From: Actinobacteria bacterium RBG_16_64_13
GTDB lineage: Bacteria > Actinomycetota > Thermoleophilia > RBG-16-64-13
NCBI GenBank assembly: GCA_001768675.1
Contig: MELN01000072.1
Span: forward strand, 5,788 to 23,896
Reading direction: 5' to 3'
Length of the DNA: 18,109 nucleotides
Under the pieces are notes generated by a model. That model searched no databases and was not told the origin of the DNA. It worked only from the letters and a program-made list of their open reading frames with translations. Shown piece after piece: positions 1-7,712 of this stretch. The position numbers and the translations under genes are program-made. Positions within the stretch are counted from its first letter, which is position 1. Each line of letters begins with the position of its first letter.

Positions 1-1296
1 CGAGAAGGCGTTGCCCATCTCCCGGCCGGCGATGATGGGTTGGAAGCGCTCCACCAGCAGCGGATCATGCGGGCTGCACTTCGCCAACGGGCTCAGCTCG
101 AGGGGGTAGTCGATGACGAAAGTAGGCTGGACGAGTGCGGGCCATACCTCGTGCTTGAGGGCTTTGTCCACCAGTGTGGCGAAAGTGTCGCGGTTCTCGA
201 CGTCGATCTTTCGGGCGTGCAGCACCCCCTTCGCGGCCTGGGGATCGGCCCGCATGCCTGCCAACGTCAGACCGAAATGTTCGTGCAGCAGGGAATCGAT
301 GGTGCGCCGCGGCCAGGGAGGCTTCAGCTCGATAGCCTCCTCGCCCACGATGATCGTGGTCGAGCCTGTCACCTCCTCCGCCAAGACCGGGATCATGTTC
401 TCGACCAGATCCATGATGGCGTTGTAGTCCACATAGGCCCAGTACAGCTCCATCATGGTGAACTCGGGGTTGTGTACCAGCGAGATACCTTCGTTACGGA
501 AATTCTTCCCTATCTCAAAAATGCGATCGAATCCCCCCACCAGCAACCGCTTGAGATAGAGCTCGGGAGCGATGCGCAGGTAGAGATCGGCGTCGAGCGC
601 GTTGTGATGCGTGACGAACGGCCGGGCCAGGGCGCCGCCCGGCAAGGGTTGAAGAGTGGGGGTCTCCACCTCCACGAAACCCTGGCTCTCGAGATACCGG
701 CGCATGCCCGAGACCAACCTGCCGCGGCCCCGCAGCTGCCGGGCTACCTCCGGATTGGCTATCAGGTCCACGTAGCGCTGCCGGTACCGGGTCTCCCGAT
801 CGTGCAGGCCGTGCCATTTCTCGGGGAGAGGACGCAGCGACTTGGTGAGCAGCGTCCACGACTCGGCGAACACGGTCAGCTCTCCCCTGCGCGTGCGGAA
901 CACATGGCCCTCGCAGCCGATGATGTCGCCGACGTCGATATCCGTTAGCCGCGAGAACGAGGCTTCGCCCAGCGTGTCCACGTTGCTGTAGACCTGCAGG
1001 TCGTCCCAGCCGTCGCGCAGAGTGACGAACACAGCCTTGCCGTGCTCGCGCCGGGCCATGACCCGGCCGGCCACCCGATAGTGGATGCCTTCTGCCTTCT
1101 GCCCCGCCTCGAGGCCGGCATGGGCCTCGCTGATGTCTGCCAGAGGAGTGCGGCCGGTGAAGCTGCGGGCGTAGGGCTCTACGCCTTCATCACGCAGCCG
1201 GTCGAGCTTAGCCAGCCTGTCCCGCTCCCACTCGGGCCGTCCCGCCTCGAGACCGTCGCCACCGTCGGAGCCTCCGGATGGGACGGAGGGATGCAT
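1..1296 (-). CDS. lysS: Lysyl-tRNA synthetase, class II (3' end cut by window edge)
   Basis: Cytosolic enzyme that charges tRNA-Lys with lysine using ATP. The 432 visible codons run in one open frame from an ATG at 1294-1296 to the window edge. An N-terminal OB-fold anticodon-binding region occupies roughly residues 50-150. The class II catalytic core follows: the substrate segment RIAPELYLKRLL, motif 2 FEIGKNFRNEG followed by HNPEFTMMELYWAY, and, near the edge, FVIDYPLELSPLAK and IIAGREMGNAFS. Bacterial LysRS is usually about 490-510 residues, so about 70 C-terminal residues, including motif 3, lie outside the window. The start codon directly abuts the greA stop (TAG then ATG), so the two genes are almost certainly co-transcribed and perhaps translationally coupled; a GGGAAG sequence inside greA may serve as its ribosome-binding site. 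One oddity is Val just before HNPEF, where many LysRS have Arg. The family assignment is secure. Confidence 0.97.
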   Translation of the reverse strand, partial: MHPSVPSGGSDGGDGLEAGRPEWERDRLAKLDRLRDEGVEPYARSFTGRTPLADISEAHAGLEAGQKAEGIHYRVAGRVMARREHGKAVFVTLRDGWDDLQVYSNVDTLGEASFSRLTDIDVGDIIGCEGHVFRTRRGELTVFAESWTLLTKSLRPLPEKWHGLHDRETRYRQRYVDLIANPEVARQLRGRGRLVSGMRRYLESQGFVEVETPTLQPLPGGALARPFVTHHNALDADLYLRIAPELYLKRLLVGGFDRIFEIGKNFRNEGISLVHNPEFTMMELYWAYVDYNAIMDLVENMIPVLAEEVTGSTTIIVGEEAIELKPPWPRRTIDSLLHEHFGLTLAGMRADPQAAKGVLHARKIDVENRDTFATLVDKALKHEVWPALVQPTFVIDYPLELSPLAKCSPHDPLLVERFQPIIAGREMGNAFS

Positions 1297-1779
1297 CTAC
1301 GAGATCTTCCCGATGGCGAGGATCTCGTAGTTGAGCGCCCCCACGGGAACCGGCACGGTCACCACGTCGCCGACGCGCTTGCCGATGATGGCCTGACCTA
1401 CCGGCGACTCGTTCGAGAGCCGGGCTTTGGTGGGATCGGCTTCGGCCGAGCCCACGAGCGTGTAGATGCGTATCTCACCGGCATCTTTGTCGCGCAAGGT
1501 GACGGTGCTGCCGACGCTCACCTTGTCGGTCTCGATCTCGGAATCCTTGATCACTCGCGCCCGGCGAAGTTTCTCCTGCAGGAGGCTTATGCGATGCTCG
1601 AGCAACGCCTGCTCATTCTTGGCGTCGTCGTATTCGGAGTTCTCCGTGATGTCGCCGAAATCCCTAGCGGAACGGATACGCTCCGCCACCTCCTCCCGTT
1701 TCACGTTGGAGAGGTAGCTGACCTCCTCTTGCAACTGCTTGAGGCCGTCTTCTGTGAGGATGACTTCTTTTCGAGACAC
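1297..1779 (-). CDS. greA: Transcription elongation factor GreA
   Basis: GreA enters the RNA polymerase secondary channel and stimulates cleavage of backtracked RNA. The 160-residue length is normal for the family (about 158). The N-terminal half (1-75) is the antiparallel coiled coil; its tip carries GDITENSEYDDAK with the acidic residues D43 and E46 that help bind the catalytic magnesium. The C-terminal half is the FKBP-like polymerase-binding domain, with VGSTVTLRD and the ending NESPVGQAIIGKRVGD. The start is GTG with AAGGAAGG a few bases upstream. A full-consensus promoter lies about 55 bp upstream of the start, so greA-lysS can be transcribed apart from the genes above. GreB and GreA-like paralogues are less likely because length and tip motif are those of GreA. 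Confidence 0.97.
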   Translation of the reverse strand: MSRKEVILTEDGLKQLQEEVSYLSNVKREEVAERIRSARDFGDITENSEYDDAKNEQALLEHRISLLQEKLRRARVIKDSEIETDKVSVGSTVTLRDKDAGEIRIYTLVGSAEADPTKARLSNESPVGQAIIGKRVGDVVTVPVPVGALNYEILAIGKIS

Positions 1780-1833
1780 GAGTGCCTTCCTTGTGCGCCT
1801 GGTGAGGTTGACTCCGCCTGAAAGTAGCGGCGC

Positions 1834-1862
1834 ATTATAGGTAAGAGCAAGGGAGTTGTCAA
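1834..1862 (-). promoter_or_regulatory. Consensus SigA/sigma-70 promoter for greA-lysS
   Basis: On the minus strand there is TTGACA at 1857-1862, a 17-bp spacer, and TATAAT at 1834-1839. Both hexamers match the housekeeping consensus exactly and the spacing is optimal, which is striking in GC-rich DNA. The bases after the -10 box are GC-rich (GCGCCGC), a discriminator type that in other bacteria goes with growth-rate or stringent control; that control is inference here. Predicted transcription starts about 50 bases upstream of the greA GTG. No terminator with a U-tract is visible between the dusB stop (1918) and this promoter, so read-through from dusB is also possible. Confidence 0.9.
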
Positions 1863-1917
1863 CGTGTGGGCTGCGCGCTGATCGTGAGCCGGTCCCCGAA
1901 CCAGTGCCATGCGCCGT

Positions 1918-2898
1918 CTAGGCGGTCTCCGCAGCCAGCTCCGCCAGAGCGGCATCGAGAAGCCGGGCGTCCGGCAAGGATCGCAGGTGCTCGATCTTGG
2001 TCGCCGCTACTCCCGAGGGCCGCAGATACCACCCCAGCAGTTTGCGCATCCAGCGGGCGGCCCGCTCGGGGCCCCTTTCGTCGACGACCCGGGCGAGCAG
2101 AAGACGCAAGTCCGCGACGACCTCAGAGAGCGGTGGGCGCGCTGCGCTCCTCCCGGAGAGCAGCGCGCCCACCAGCCAGGGGTTCCCGGCCACCCCGCGG
2201 GCGACCATCAGCGCCGCCGCCCCGGTGGCTTCGAAGACAGCGAGCGCCGACTCCACGCCGCTGATGTCGCCGGAGGCCAGCACAGGCACGTCGAGCGCCC
2301 GGACCAGCGCGGCGGTGATGTCGTGGTCGGCGGTCCCCCGGTAGTACTCGCTTGCGGCCCGGGGATGAATGCCAACGGCCTGCACACCCACCTCTTGGAG
2401 CCGGGGCGCCAGGTCTACCGCGATGCGATCGCCGGGCCGCAGACCGCTGCGAAGTTTCACTGTCACCGGAACACCCGCCTGGCCGGCCGCTGCCACCACG
2501 GCCGCGGCCACGGCCACCGCCTTGTCGGCGTCGCCCAGCAGCGCCGCGCCGGCCCCGGTCTTCATCACCTTGCGCACCGGGCAGCCCATGTTGACGTCTA
2601 GGAGATCGGGGATGCAAGGCCGTGAGACCACCCCCTCCGCCGCCCGGCCCATAACCTCCGGTGAGTCGCCGAAGAGCTGCACGGCCACCGGACGCTCATC
2701 GTCCGCGAAATCGAGATACTCGCCGGTACGCACATTACCGAACATCAGGCCGTAGGCGCTCACCATCTCCGTAGTCACCATGCCGACGCCGTGGGCCTTC
2801 ATGTGGCGGCGATAGGCGCTTGTGGAGAGGCCCGCCATGGGCGCAAGCACCACGCGGTTGGGGATAATGACCTCCCCTATGCAGAACGCGCGGCGCAT
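1918..2898 (-). CDS. dusB: tRNA-dihydrouridine synthase, DusB family
   Basis: FMN-dependent TIM-barrel enzyme that reduces specific uridines in the tRNA D-loop to dihydrouridine. Starting from the ATG at 2896-2898 the protein has 326 residues, normal for the family. Visible motifs are VVLAPMAG (residues 17-23), the catalytic cysteine in DVNMGCPVRKV (C106), the FMN/substrate segment VTVKLRSG (K148), GIHPRAASEYYRG (H178), ASGDISG and the phosphate-binding ARGVAGNPW. The frame is open up to a GTG at 2937, which would add 13 residues and overlap coaX by 35 bp. I prefer the ATG because it lies 4 bp after the coaX stop and gives the usual short lead into the APMAG strand, although neither start has a clear Shine-Dalgarno sequence. 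A Dus gene next to greA-lysS or coaX is a recurrent neighbourhood in Gram-positive lineages. Confidence 0.95.
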   Translation of the reverse strand: MRRAFCIGEVIIPNRVVLAPMAGLSTSAYRRHMKAHGVGMVTTEMVSAYGLMFGNVRTGEYLDFADDERPVAVQLFGDSPEVMGRAAEGVVSRPCIPDLLDVNMGCPVRKVMKTGAGAALLGDADKAVAVAAAVVAAAGQAGVPVTVKLRSGLRPGDRIAVDLAPRLQEVGVQAVGIHPRAASEYYRGTADHDITAALVRALDVPVLASGDISGVESALAVFEATGAAALMVARGVAGNPWLVGALLSGRSAARPPLSEVVADLRLLLARVVDERGPERAARWMRKLLGWYLRPSGVAATKIEHLRSLPDARLLDAALAELAAETA

Positions 2899-2902
2899 GC
2901 CG

Positions 2903-3667
2903 CTAGTGGTTGCGTCTGTAGATGATCTCGAGCCCACGCAGGGTGAGCAGGGGGTCCAGCTTGTCCAATGAACTGGCGTGCGCGAAGATCAAGGGGGCTA
3001 AGCCGCCGGTGGCCACAGTCACGGCGTTGACGCCGAGTTCGGCGCGCATCCGGGCGACGATGCCGTCCACCTGTCCGGCGAAGCCGTAGACCGCCCCCGC
3101 CTGCATAGCCTGCACCGTGGTCTTGCCGATCACGGTCCCTGGGTCGGCCAGTTCGATCTTCATGAGCCGCGCCGCCCGCGTGGAGAGGGCGTCGAGCGAG
3201 ACCTCGATGCCCGGCGCGATGGCGTGGCCAAGATACTCGCCCGCCGCCGACACCGCGCTGAAGGTGGTGGCCGTGCCGAAGTCCACAGCGATGCAGGGCG
3301 CGCCGTACAGCTCCTGCGCCGCCACCGCGTCGACGATGAGGTCGGGCCCCACGGTACGCGGGTCGCTGGTGAGGATGGGCATGCCGGTCTTGACGCCGGG
3401 CCCGACCACCAGAGCTTCAATGCCGAACTTCGCGGCGGCCATGGCAGCGTATTCGCTGCTCAACCGCGGGACCACCGACCCCAAGGAGAGCCCCGTCACG
3501 GAGTCACGCGCGAAGCCGTCGAGCCCGAGCAAAGACTCGAGGAGGGCGGCGATCTCATCTCCGGTCTTCCCTACATCGGTCGCGACACGCCAACTGCCGA
3601 CCAGTTCTTTCTCGGAGAAAAGACCCACGTGGGTCTGGGTGTTTCCTACGTCGACGGCCAGCAGCAT
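2903..3667 (-). CDS. coaX: Type III pantothenate kinase
   Basis: Catalyses ATP-dependent phosphorylation of pantothenate, the first step of CoA synthesis, in the cytosol. The ASKHA-fold phosphate-binding motif LAVDVGNTQTHVGLF stands at the extreme N-terminus. Later come VGPDLIVDAVAA (the conserved Asp region), VDFGTATTF, the IAPGIEVSLDAL segment, KTTVQAMQAG and VTVATGGLAP. The chosen start is the ATG at 3665-3667 (254 residues), which has GAGAAGG 9 bases upstream. Two in-frame upstream codons (GTG at 3676, ATG at 3673) would add 3 or 2 residues but sit too close to that ribosome-binding site. The gene follows nadC by 25 bp and precedes dusB by 4 bp, so it belongs to the same transcript as the NAD genes. 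Type III kinases are not feedback-inhibited by CoA in characterised species. Confidence 0.96.
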   Translation of the reverse strand: MLLAVDVGNTQTHVGLFSEKELVGSWRVATDVGKTGDEIAALLESLLGLDGFARDSVTGLSLGSVVPRLSSEYAAMAAAKFGIEALVVGPGVKTGMPILTSDPRTVGPDLIVDAVAAQELYGAPCIAVDFGTATTFSAVSAAGEYLGHAIAPGIEVSLDALSTRAARLMKIELADPGTVIGKTTVQAMQAGAVYGFAGQVDGIVARMRAELGVNAVTVATGGLAPLIFAHASSLDKLDPLLTLRGLEIIYRRNH

Positions 3668-3692
3668 GGTCATCACCCTTCTCTCGCGGAGC

Positions 3693-4544
3693 TCAAGAGC
3701 CCACGGTGAGCGTCAGGGACAGGTCGACCGGAGGCGCTCCCATGGTGAGAGCGCTCGTGGAAATGAGATCCACTCCCGTCTCGGCCACCGCCCGGACACT
3801 GCTCAGTGAAACACGTCCTGAAGCCTCGAGCAACAAGCCCGGCCTGAGCGCCCGAGCGATACTCACCATCCCCCGGAGAGACTCCAAGTCCTGATTGTCG
3901 AGCATGATGACATCGGCGCCACAGGCGACGGCCTCCCGAAGGTCGGCCTCGCTCTCCACTTCCACCTCTACTTTGACGTAGCGGGCGCCCGCAGCCTTGA
4001 CCCGGTCCATCGCCGCCCTGACTCCGCCCGCGGCCTCCAGGTGATTGTTCTTGACCAGGACCATGTCGAACAGCCCGAAGCGATGATTTCCGCACCCGCC
4101 GTAGACCACCGCGCGCTTCTGCCACGCCCGGAGTCCCGGTATGGTCTTTCGAGTATCTACCACCGTCACGCCGGTACCCTCGACCGCCCGGTAGAACCGC
4201 CGGGATTGCGTGGCGACTCCGCACAGATGGATGAGGAAATTGAGCATGGTGCGCTCGGCGCTCAGGAGACCCCGCGCCGGTCCTTCTATCACGGCCAGCC
4301 GCTCTCCGGCCGCCACCGAAGCCCCATCGCCGACAAGGAGAGTGAACACCGCCCGCGAGTCGACCTCGGCCATCACCGCCGCGGCCAGGGGCAGACCGCA
4401 CACCACCAGCTCCTCCCGGGCCGTGATCACGCCCCGGCCCGCCAGGTCGGCGGGAACCGTCCACTGTGAGGTGATGTCGCCGTAGCCGGCCAGATCCTCA
4501 GCCAGGGCTAGGCGCACCAAGGCAATGCTCGCCTGATCGATCAT
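3693..4544 (-). CDS. nadC: Nicotinate-nucleotide pyrophosphorylase (quinolinate phosphoribosyltransferase)
   Basis: Converts quinolinate and PRPP to nicotinate mononucleotide, CO2 and pyrophosphate; it is the last dedicated step of de novo NAD synthesis. The length of 283 residues is typical. Motifs in order are LAEDLAGYGDIT (14-25), AERTMLNFLIHLCGVAT (96-112), VDTRKTIPGLR (129-139), the lysine/histidine segment GNHRFGLFDMVLVKNNH (152-168), VKVEVEVES (190-198) and the metal-binding IMLDN (213-217). The family usually reads DTRKTTPG; Ile replaces the second Thr here. The ATG start lies 2 bp after the nadB stop, indicating tight coupling. The gene completes the nadA-nadB-nadC set in this window. 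Confidence 0.97.
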   Translation of the reverse strand: MIDQASIALVRLALAEDLAGYGDITSQWTVPADLAGRGVITAREELVVCGLPLAAAVMAEVDSRAVFTLLVGDGASVAAGERLAVIEGPARGLLSAERTMLNFLIHLCGVATQSRRFYRAVEGTGVTVVDTRKTIPGLRAWQKRAVVYGGCGNHRFGLFDMVLVKNNHLEAAGGVRAAMDRVKAAGARYVKVEVEVESEADLREAVACGADVIMLDNQDLESLRGMVSIARALRPGLLLEASGRVSLSSVRAVAETGVDLISTSALTMGAPPVDLSLTLTVGS

Positions 4545-4546
4545 GG

Positions 4547-6238
4547 TCAGCCCTCCCCCGCGCTCGACTCTACTACCGTGCTCGACTCTACTACCAACTC
4601 GCCGGTCGCGGCGTCCCGTTGCGCGAGGCTGTGCCGGCGCCAGCGAGCGTCATCCCTCTCAGGGAAGTCGGAGCGAAGATGGACTCCACGGCTTTCTTCG
4701 CGCACCGACGCCGTCGCCACGATGTGCCGCGCCACCGTGAGCAGATTGAAGAGCTCAAGCTCGGCGACACTGAGGCCGGGCGCTGCAAGCGAAGCCTGCA
4801 GCGCCTCGAGAGTCGTCCGTGTCTTCTCCATGTCCTCCCGAGTGCGGACGATGCCGCACATGTGCATCATGACCTGCCCCACCGTCCTTCGGCTCTCGGC
4901 CACTGCGGCGGCGTCGTTGCCCTCCCTGCGCTCGTCGGCCAGGTCGAGCCGGACCTTACGTACAGCAGGGTCGGCTACGGCCAGGTATCGGTCGAGCTCG
5001 CGCACCGTGCGCTCTCCAAAGACCAATCCCTCGAGCAGGGAGTTCGAAGCCAGCCGGTTGGCGCCGTGGATCCCGGCACTGGCCGTCTCTCCGCACGCGA
5101 AGAGCCCGGGGATGGTGGTCCTTCCCCAGGTGTCGGTCAGCGCCCCTCCGATGAAATAGTGCGAAGCCGGCGCCACGGGGATGAGCTGCGTGCACAGGTC
5201 GAAACCGCGCTTCTGTAGCCCCACATGCACCGTGGGAAAGCGCTCGCGCAGAAAGCGGGACTCCAGATGGCGGGCATCCAGCCACACATGGTCGGTCTTG
5301 TCCCTGTCGAACACTCGCCGCATATGGCGGACGACCACGTCGCGTGGCGCAAGTTCGGCCCGCGGGTGCGATCTCATCATGAACCTCTCCCCCGCGTCGT
5401 CGCGCAGAAAGGCGCCCTCACCCCGCAGAGCCTCGGTCAGCAGCAATGTCGGGTTCTCTGTTCCGTAGAACGCCGTGGGATGGAACTGCATGAACTCCAT
5501 ATCGCGCATCACCGCTCCGGCCCTGTAGGCCATGGCGTGCCCGTCGCCGGTCGCCACCAGCGGGTTGGTGGTGTGAGCGAAGACCTGGCCCGCCCCGCCG
5601 CAGGCGAGGACGACCGCCCGAGCCAGGCTCACCGTGAGTTCTCCCTCCTCGCCGAGCGAGACGGCTCCGACGCAGCGACCACTGTCCATGAGGAGATCGA
5701 GGACGAACTCGTTCTCGTGCAGCTCGACCCGGCCCCCCGACGTAAGCACCTGGGCGAGAGCGCTGGCCACCACGCTGCCGGTCGCATCGCCGCCGGCGTG
5801 CACGACCCTGGCCATGGAGTGAGCGCCTTCCCTCCCCAGTATCAGCTTGCCGCCCTGCCGGTCGAACTTGGTGCCGAGTTGCTCCAGCTCGCGGATGCGG
5901 GCAGGGCCCTCTTCAACGAGGACCCGAACCGCCTCTTCCTCGCACAAGCCGACTCCCGCCTCCAGCGTGTCTTTGAGGTGAAGCTCAGGTGAGTCATGCG
6001 GGCTCAGTGCCGCGGCGATGCCGCCTTGGGCCAGGAAGGTGGTGGTCTGGTCGAGCGTGCCCTTGGTGACGAGACCCACGTTCCACCTGTGGGCGGCGCC
6101 CACGGCCGCGGTCAACCCGGCGATCCCGCCGCCGACGACCAGGACGTCGTAGCTGGAATAGCGCAGCTCGGCTCCCCGCCGAGAGATGAGGGGCGCCACG
6201 TTCTGCGCCCCGGCTGTGGAGCGTGCGGGTCGCATCAT
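4547..6238 (-). CDS. nadB: L-aspartate oxidase
   Basis: FAD enzyme that oxidises aspartate to iminoaspartate, which NadA condenses into quinolinate. The N-terminus has the Rossmann dinucleotide motif VLVVGGGIAGLTAA (GGGIAG at residues 36-41). It is followed by TTFLAQGGIAA, GREGAHSMARVVHAGGDATG, the active-site EALRGEGAFL and the FAD segment GANRLASNSLLEGLVFG, then a helical C-terminal domain with VGQVMMHMCGIVR. Length is 563 residues from the ATG at 6236-6238, which has GGAAAGG 6 bases upstream. The frame is open to a GTG at 6259 that would overlap nadA; I reject that start. The C-terminus ends in a short duplicated sequence encoded by an 18-bp tandem repeat. Succinate dehydrogenase flavoprotein subunit is the nearest alternative, but the nadA/nadC neighbours decide for NadB. 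Confidence 0.96.
   Translation of the reverse strand: MMRPARSTAGAQNVAPLISRRGAELRYSSYDVLVVGGGIAGLTAAVGAAHRWNVGLVTKGTLDQTTTFLAQGGIAAALSPHDSPELHLKDTLEAGVGLCEEEAVRVLVEEGPARIRELEQLGTKFDRQGGKLILGREGAHSMARVVHAGGDATGSVVASALAQVLTSGGRVELHENEFVLDLLMDSGRCVGAVSLGEEGELTVSLARAVVLACGGAGQVFAHTTNPLVATGDGHAMAYRAGAVMRDMEFMQFHPTAFYGTENPTLLLTEALRGEGAFLRDDAGERFMMRSHPRAELAPRDVVVRHMRRVFDRDKTDHVWLDARHLESRFLRERFPTVHVGLQKRGFDLCTQLIPVAPASHYFIGGALTDTWGRTTIPGLFACGETASAGIHGANRLASNSLLEGLVFGERTVRELDRYLAVADPAVRKVRLDLADERREGNDAAAVAESRRTVGQVMMHMCGIVRTREDMEKTRTTLEALQASLAAPGLSVAELELFNLLTVARHIVATASVREESRGVHLRSDFPERDDARWRRHSLAQRDAATGELVVESSTVVESSAGEG
4562..4595. repeat. 18-bp tandem duplication inside the nadB 3' end
   Basis: The 16-base sequence GCTCGACTCTACTACC occurs at 4562-4577 and again, identical, at 4580-4595, giving a period of 18 bp. 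In the nadB frame it adds six residues and produces the C-terminal sequence VVESSTVVESS. It lies beyond the conserved part of the enzyme, is in frame, and is probably a recent slippage or duplication that does not disturb function. Confidence 0.9.
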
Positions 6239-6251
6239 CCCCGCCCTTTCC

Positions 6252-7709
6252 TTACGCACCTGCCTCGACCATCCGCTGGACTGCCCTCAAAGCCCTGGCT
6301 CGTATCTCCGGGTCCACAGAGACCACGGGCCCCTCGTCACGGAGCGCGGCCAAGACCTTGTCCAGCGTGGTCATCTTCATGTTGTAGCAGACGGCCACTT
6401 CGGTGACAGGGTAGAAGCGCTTCCCCGGGCAGTCTTTGGAGAGCCGGTAGAGCATCCCGCATTCGGTGCCGATGAGATACTCCTCGGCATCGTCCTCCCG
6501 GCAGAAGCGGATCATCCCCGAGGTGCTCTCCACGGCGTCGGCGATATCCGACACCTCCGCGCGGCACTCTGGGTGGACCACCACCTTCGCCCCGGGATGG
6601 GCAGCTCGAGCCGCTTCGACGTCGCTCACCTTGATCCATTCGTGAGTCGGGCAGAAGCCGGGCCACAGGATCATCTCGCGTCCTGCCTTCTTCGCCGCCC
6701 ACGCCCCCAGGTTCTCATCGGGCGTGAAGATGATCTCCTGATCCAGCGGGATCGACCGTATGATCCGCACCGCGTTCGCGCTGGTGCAACATATGTCGGA
6801 CACCGCTTTGACCTCCGCGGTGGTGTTGACATAGCTCACCACGATGGCGCCCGGATGCTTCGCCTTCAGGGCCTCGAGACCCTCCGCGTCCACCATATCG
6901 GCCATGGGGCATCCGGCGCGCACTTCGGGCATGACGACCGGCCGGTCCGGAGCCAGGATGGCAGCCGTCTCGGCCATGAAGTGGACGCCGCAGAACACGA
7001 TCATGCGCGCCTCCGAGGCCGCCGCCTGGCGGGACAGGCCCAGGGAATCTCCCACGATGTCGGCCACATCTTGCACTTCCGGCCGCTGGTAGTTGTGGGC
7101 CAGGATGACCGCGCCTTTTTCTTGCGCCAGCCGGCGTATCTCGGCTTGAACCACTGAGTAGTCCACGGACGAACCTCTGTTCCTTCGCGGCTCCGCCGCG
7201 TCTCTCTCCACAACAAGGCGCTCGACCGCCTGCTCCTGCACACCGGCCAGGGCCTCCACGACCGTCCGCCCGCTCGGCAAGACAAGATCGGGGGCCAATT
7301 CGGCCAAAGGCTCCAGCACGAACCGCCGCTGCTCAATACGCGGGTGCGGGACTTCCAAGTCGGTTTCGACGCTGGAAAGATCATCGTACCAGAGGATATC
7401 GACGTCTATGCTCCTGGGCCCCCATCTGACCGTGCGCTCGCGGCCCAACTCAGCTTCCACGCCCTGGATCCCCCGCAGTAGCTCGCGCGGCAAGAGGCTG
7501 GTGCGGAGCTCGACCACCTGATTGAGGTAGTAGTCCTGCTCGGGACCACCCACCGGTGCCGTCGAGTAGAGACCCGACGCTGCCGACACCGCGGTGTCCG
7601 GCAACTCGGCAAGGAGAGCTCGAGTCCGCCGAAGCATGGCTTCCCGATCGCCCAGATTGGAACCGAGGCCTAGGTAGACCAGCGCCCGGGCGCGCTTCGC
7701 GGCGCCCAG
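6252..7709 (-). CDS. folK-nadA: FolK-NadA fusion: hydroxymethyldihydropterin pyrophosphokinase plus quinolinate synthase
   Basis: One open frame encodes two enzymes. Residues about 9-165 (from a CTG at 7707-7709) are FolK, which makes 6-hydroxymethyl-dihydropterin diphosphate: LVYLGLGSNLGDRE (10-23), YSTAPVGGPEQDYYLN, and RWGPRSIDVDILWYDD from residue 95. Residues 182-485 are NadA, which condenses iminoaspartate and dihydroxyacetone phosphate to quinolinate: VILAHNYQRPEVQDVAD, VGDSLGLSR, and the likely [4Fe-4S] cysteines in VFCGVHF, DICCTSANA and VCYNMKMTTL. No stop codon separates them. The first ATG (7637) would remove the essential LGLGSNLGD strand, and no ATG, GTG or TTG lies between the folB stop and that strand. 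CTG at 7709 has GAGG 8 bases upstream; CTG at 7682 would give the most FolK-like N-terminus but has no ribosome-binding site. NadA could also be made alone from GTG 7166. Both domain assignments are firm; the start is uncertain. Confidence 0.9.
   Translation of the reverse strand: MGAAKRARALVYLGLGSNLGDREAMLRRTRALLAELPDTAVSAASGLYSTAPVGGPEQDYYLNQVVELRTSLLPRELLRGIQGVEAELGRERTVRWGPRSIDVDILWYDDLSSVETDLEVPHPRIEQRRFVLEPLAELAPDLVLPSGRTVVEALAGVQEQAVERLVVERDAAEPRRNRGSSVDYSVVQAEIRRLAQEKGAVILAHNYQRPEVQDVADIVGDSLGLSRQAAASEARMIVFCGVHFMAETAAILAPDRPVVMPEVRAGCPMADMVDAEGLEALKAKHPGAIVVSYVNTTAEVKAVSDICCTSANAVRIIRSIPLDQEIIFTPDENLGAWAAKKAGREMILWPGFCPTHEWIKVSDVEAARAAHPGAKVVVHPECRAEVSDIADAVESTSGMIRFCREDDAEEYLIGTECGMLYRLSKDCPGKRFYPVTEVAVCYNMKMTTLDKVLAALRDEGPVVSVDPEIRARALRAVQRMVEAGA
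7164..7178 (-). promoter_or_regulatory. Internal ribosome-binding site and GTG start for separate NadA
   Basis: Inside the folK-nadA frame the minus strand reads AGAGG, seven bases, then GTG at 7164-7166. Translation from here gives a 304-residue protein starting VDYSVVQAEIRRLAQ, the normal beginning and length of a stand-alone NadA. The frame is identical to that of FolK, so the cell could make both a long FolK-NadA protein and a short NadA. This is inferred from spacing and family length only. Confidence 0.55.
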
Positions 7710-7712
7710 GCT

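Noticed and set aside
40..948. Plus-strand open frame opposite lysS, and similar ones opposite folP (8068-9429), tilS (12815-14005), nadA (6186-7157) and nadB (5225-5992)
   Set aside because: All lie antisense to well-supported genes, are rich in Arg, His and Gly, and show no family motifs.
1863..1917. Possible terminator after dusB
   Set aside because: Only short GC pairings and no U-tract on the minus strand.
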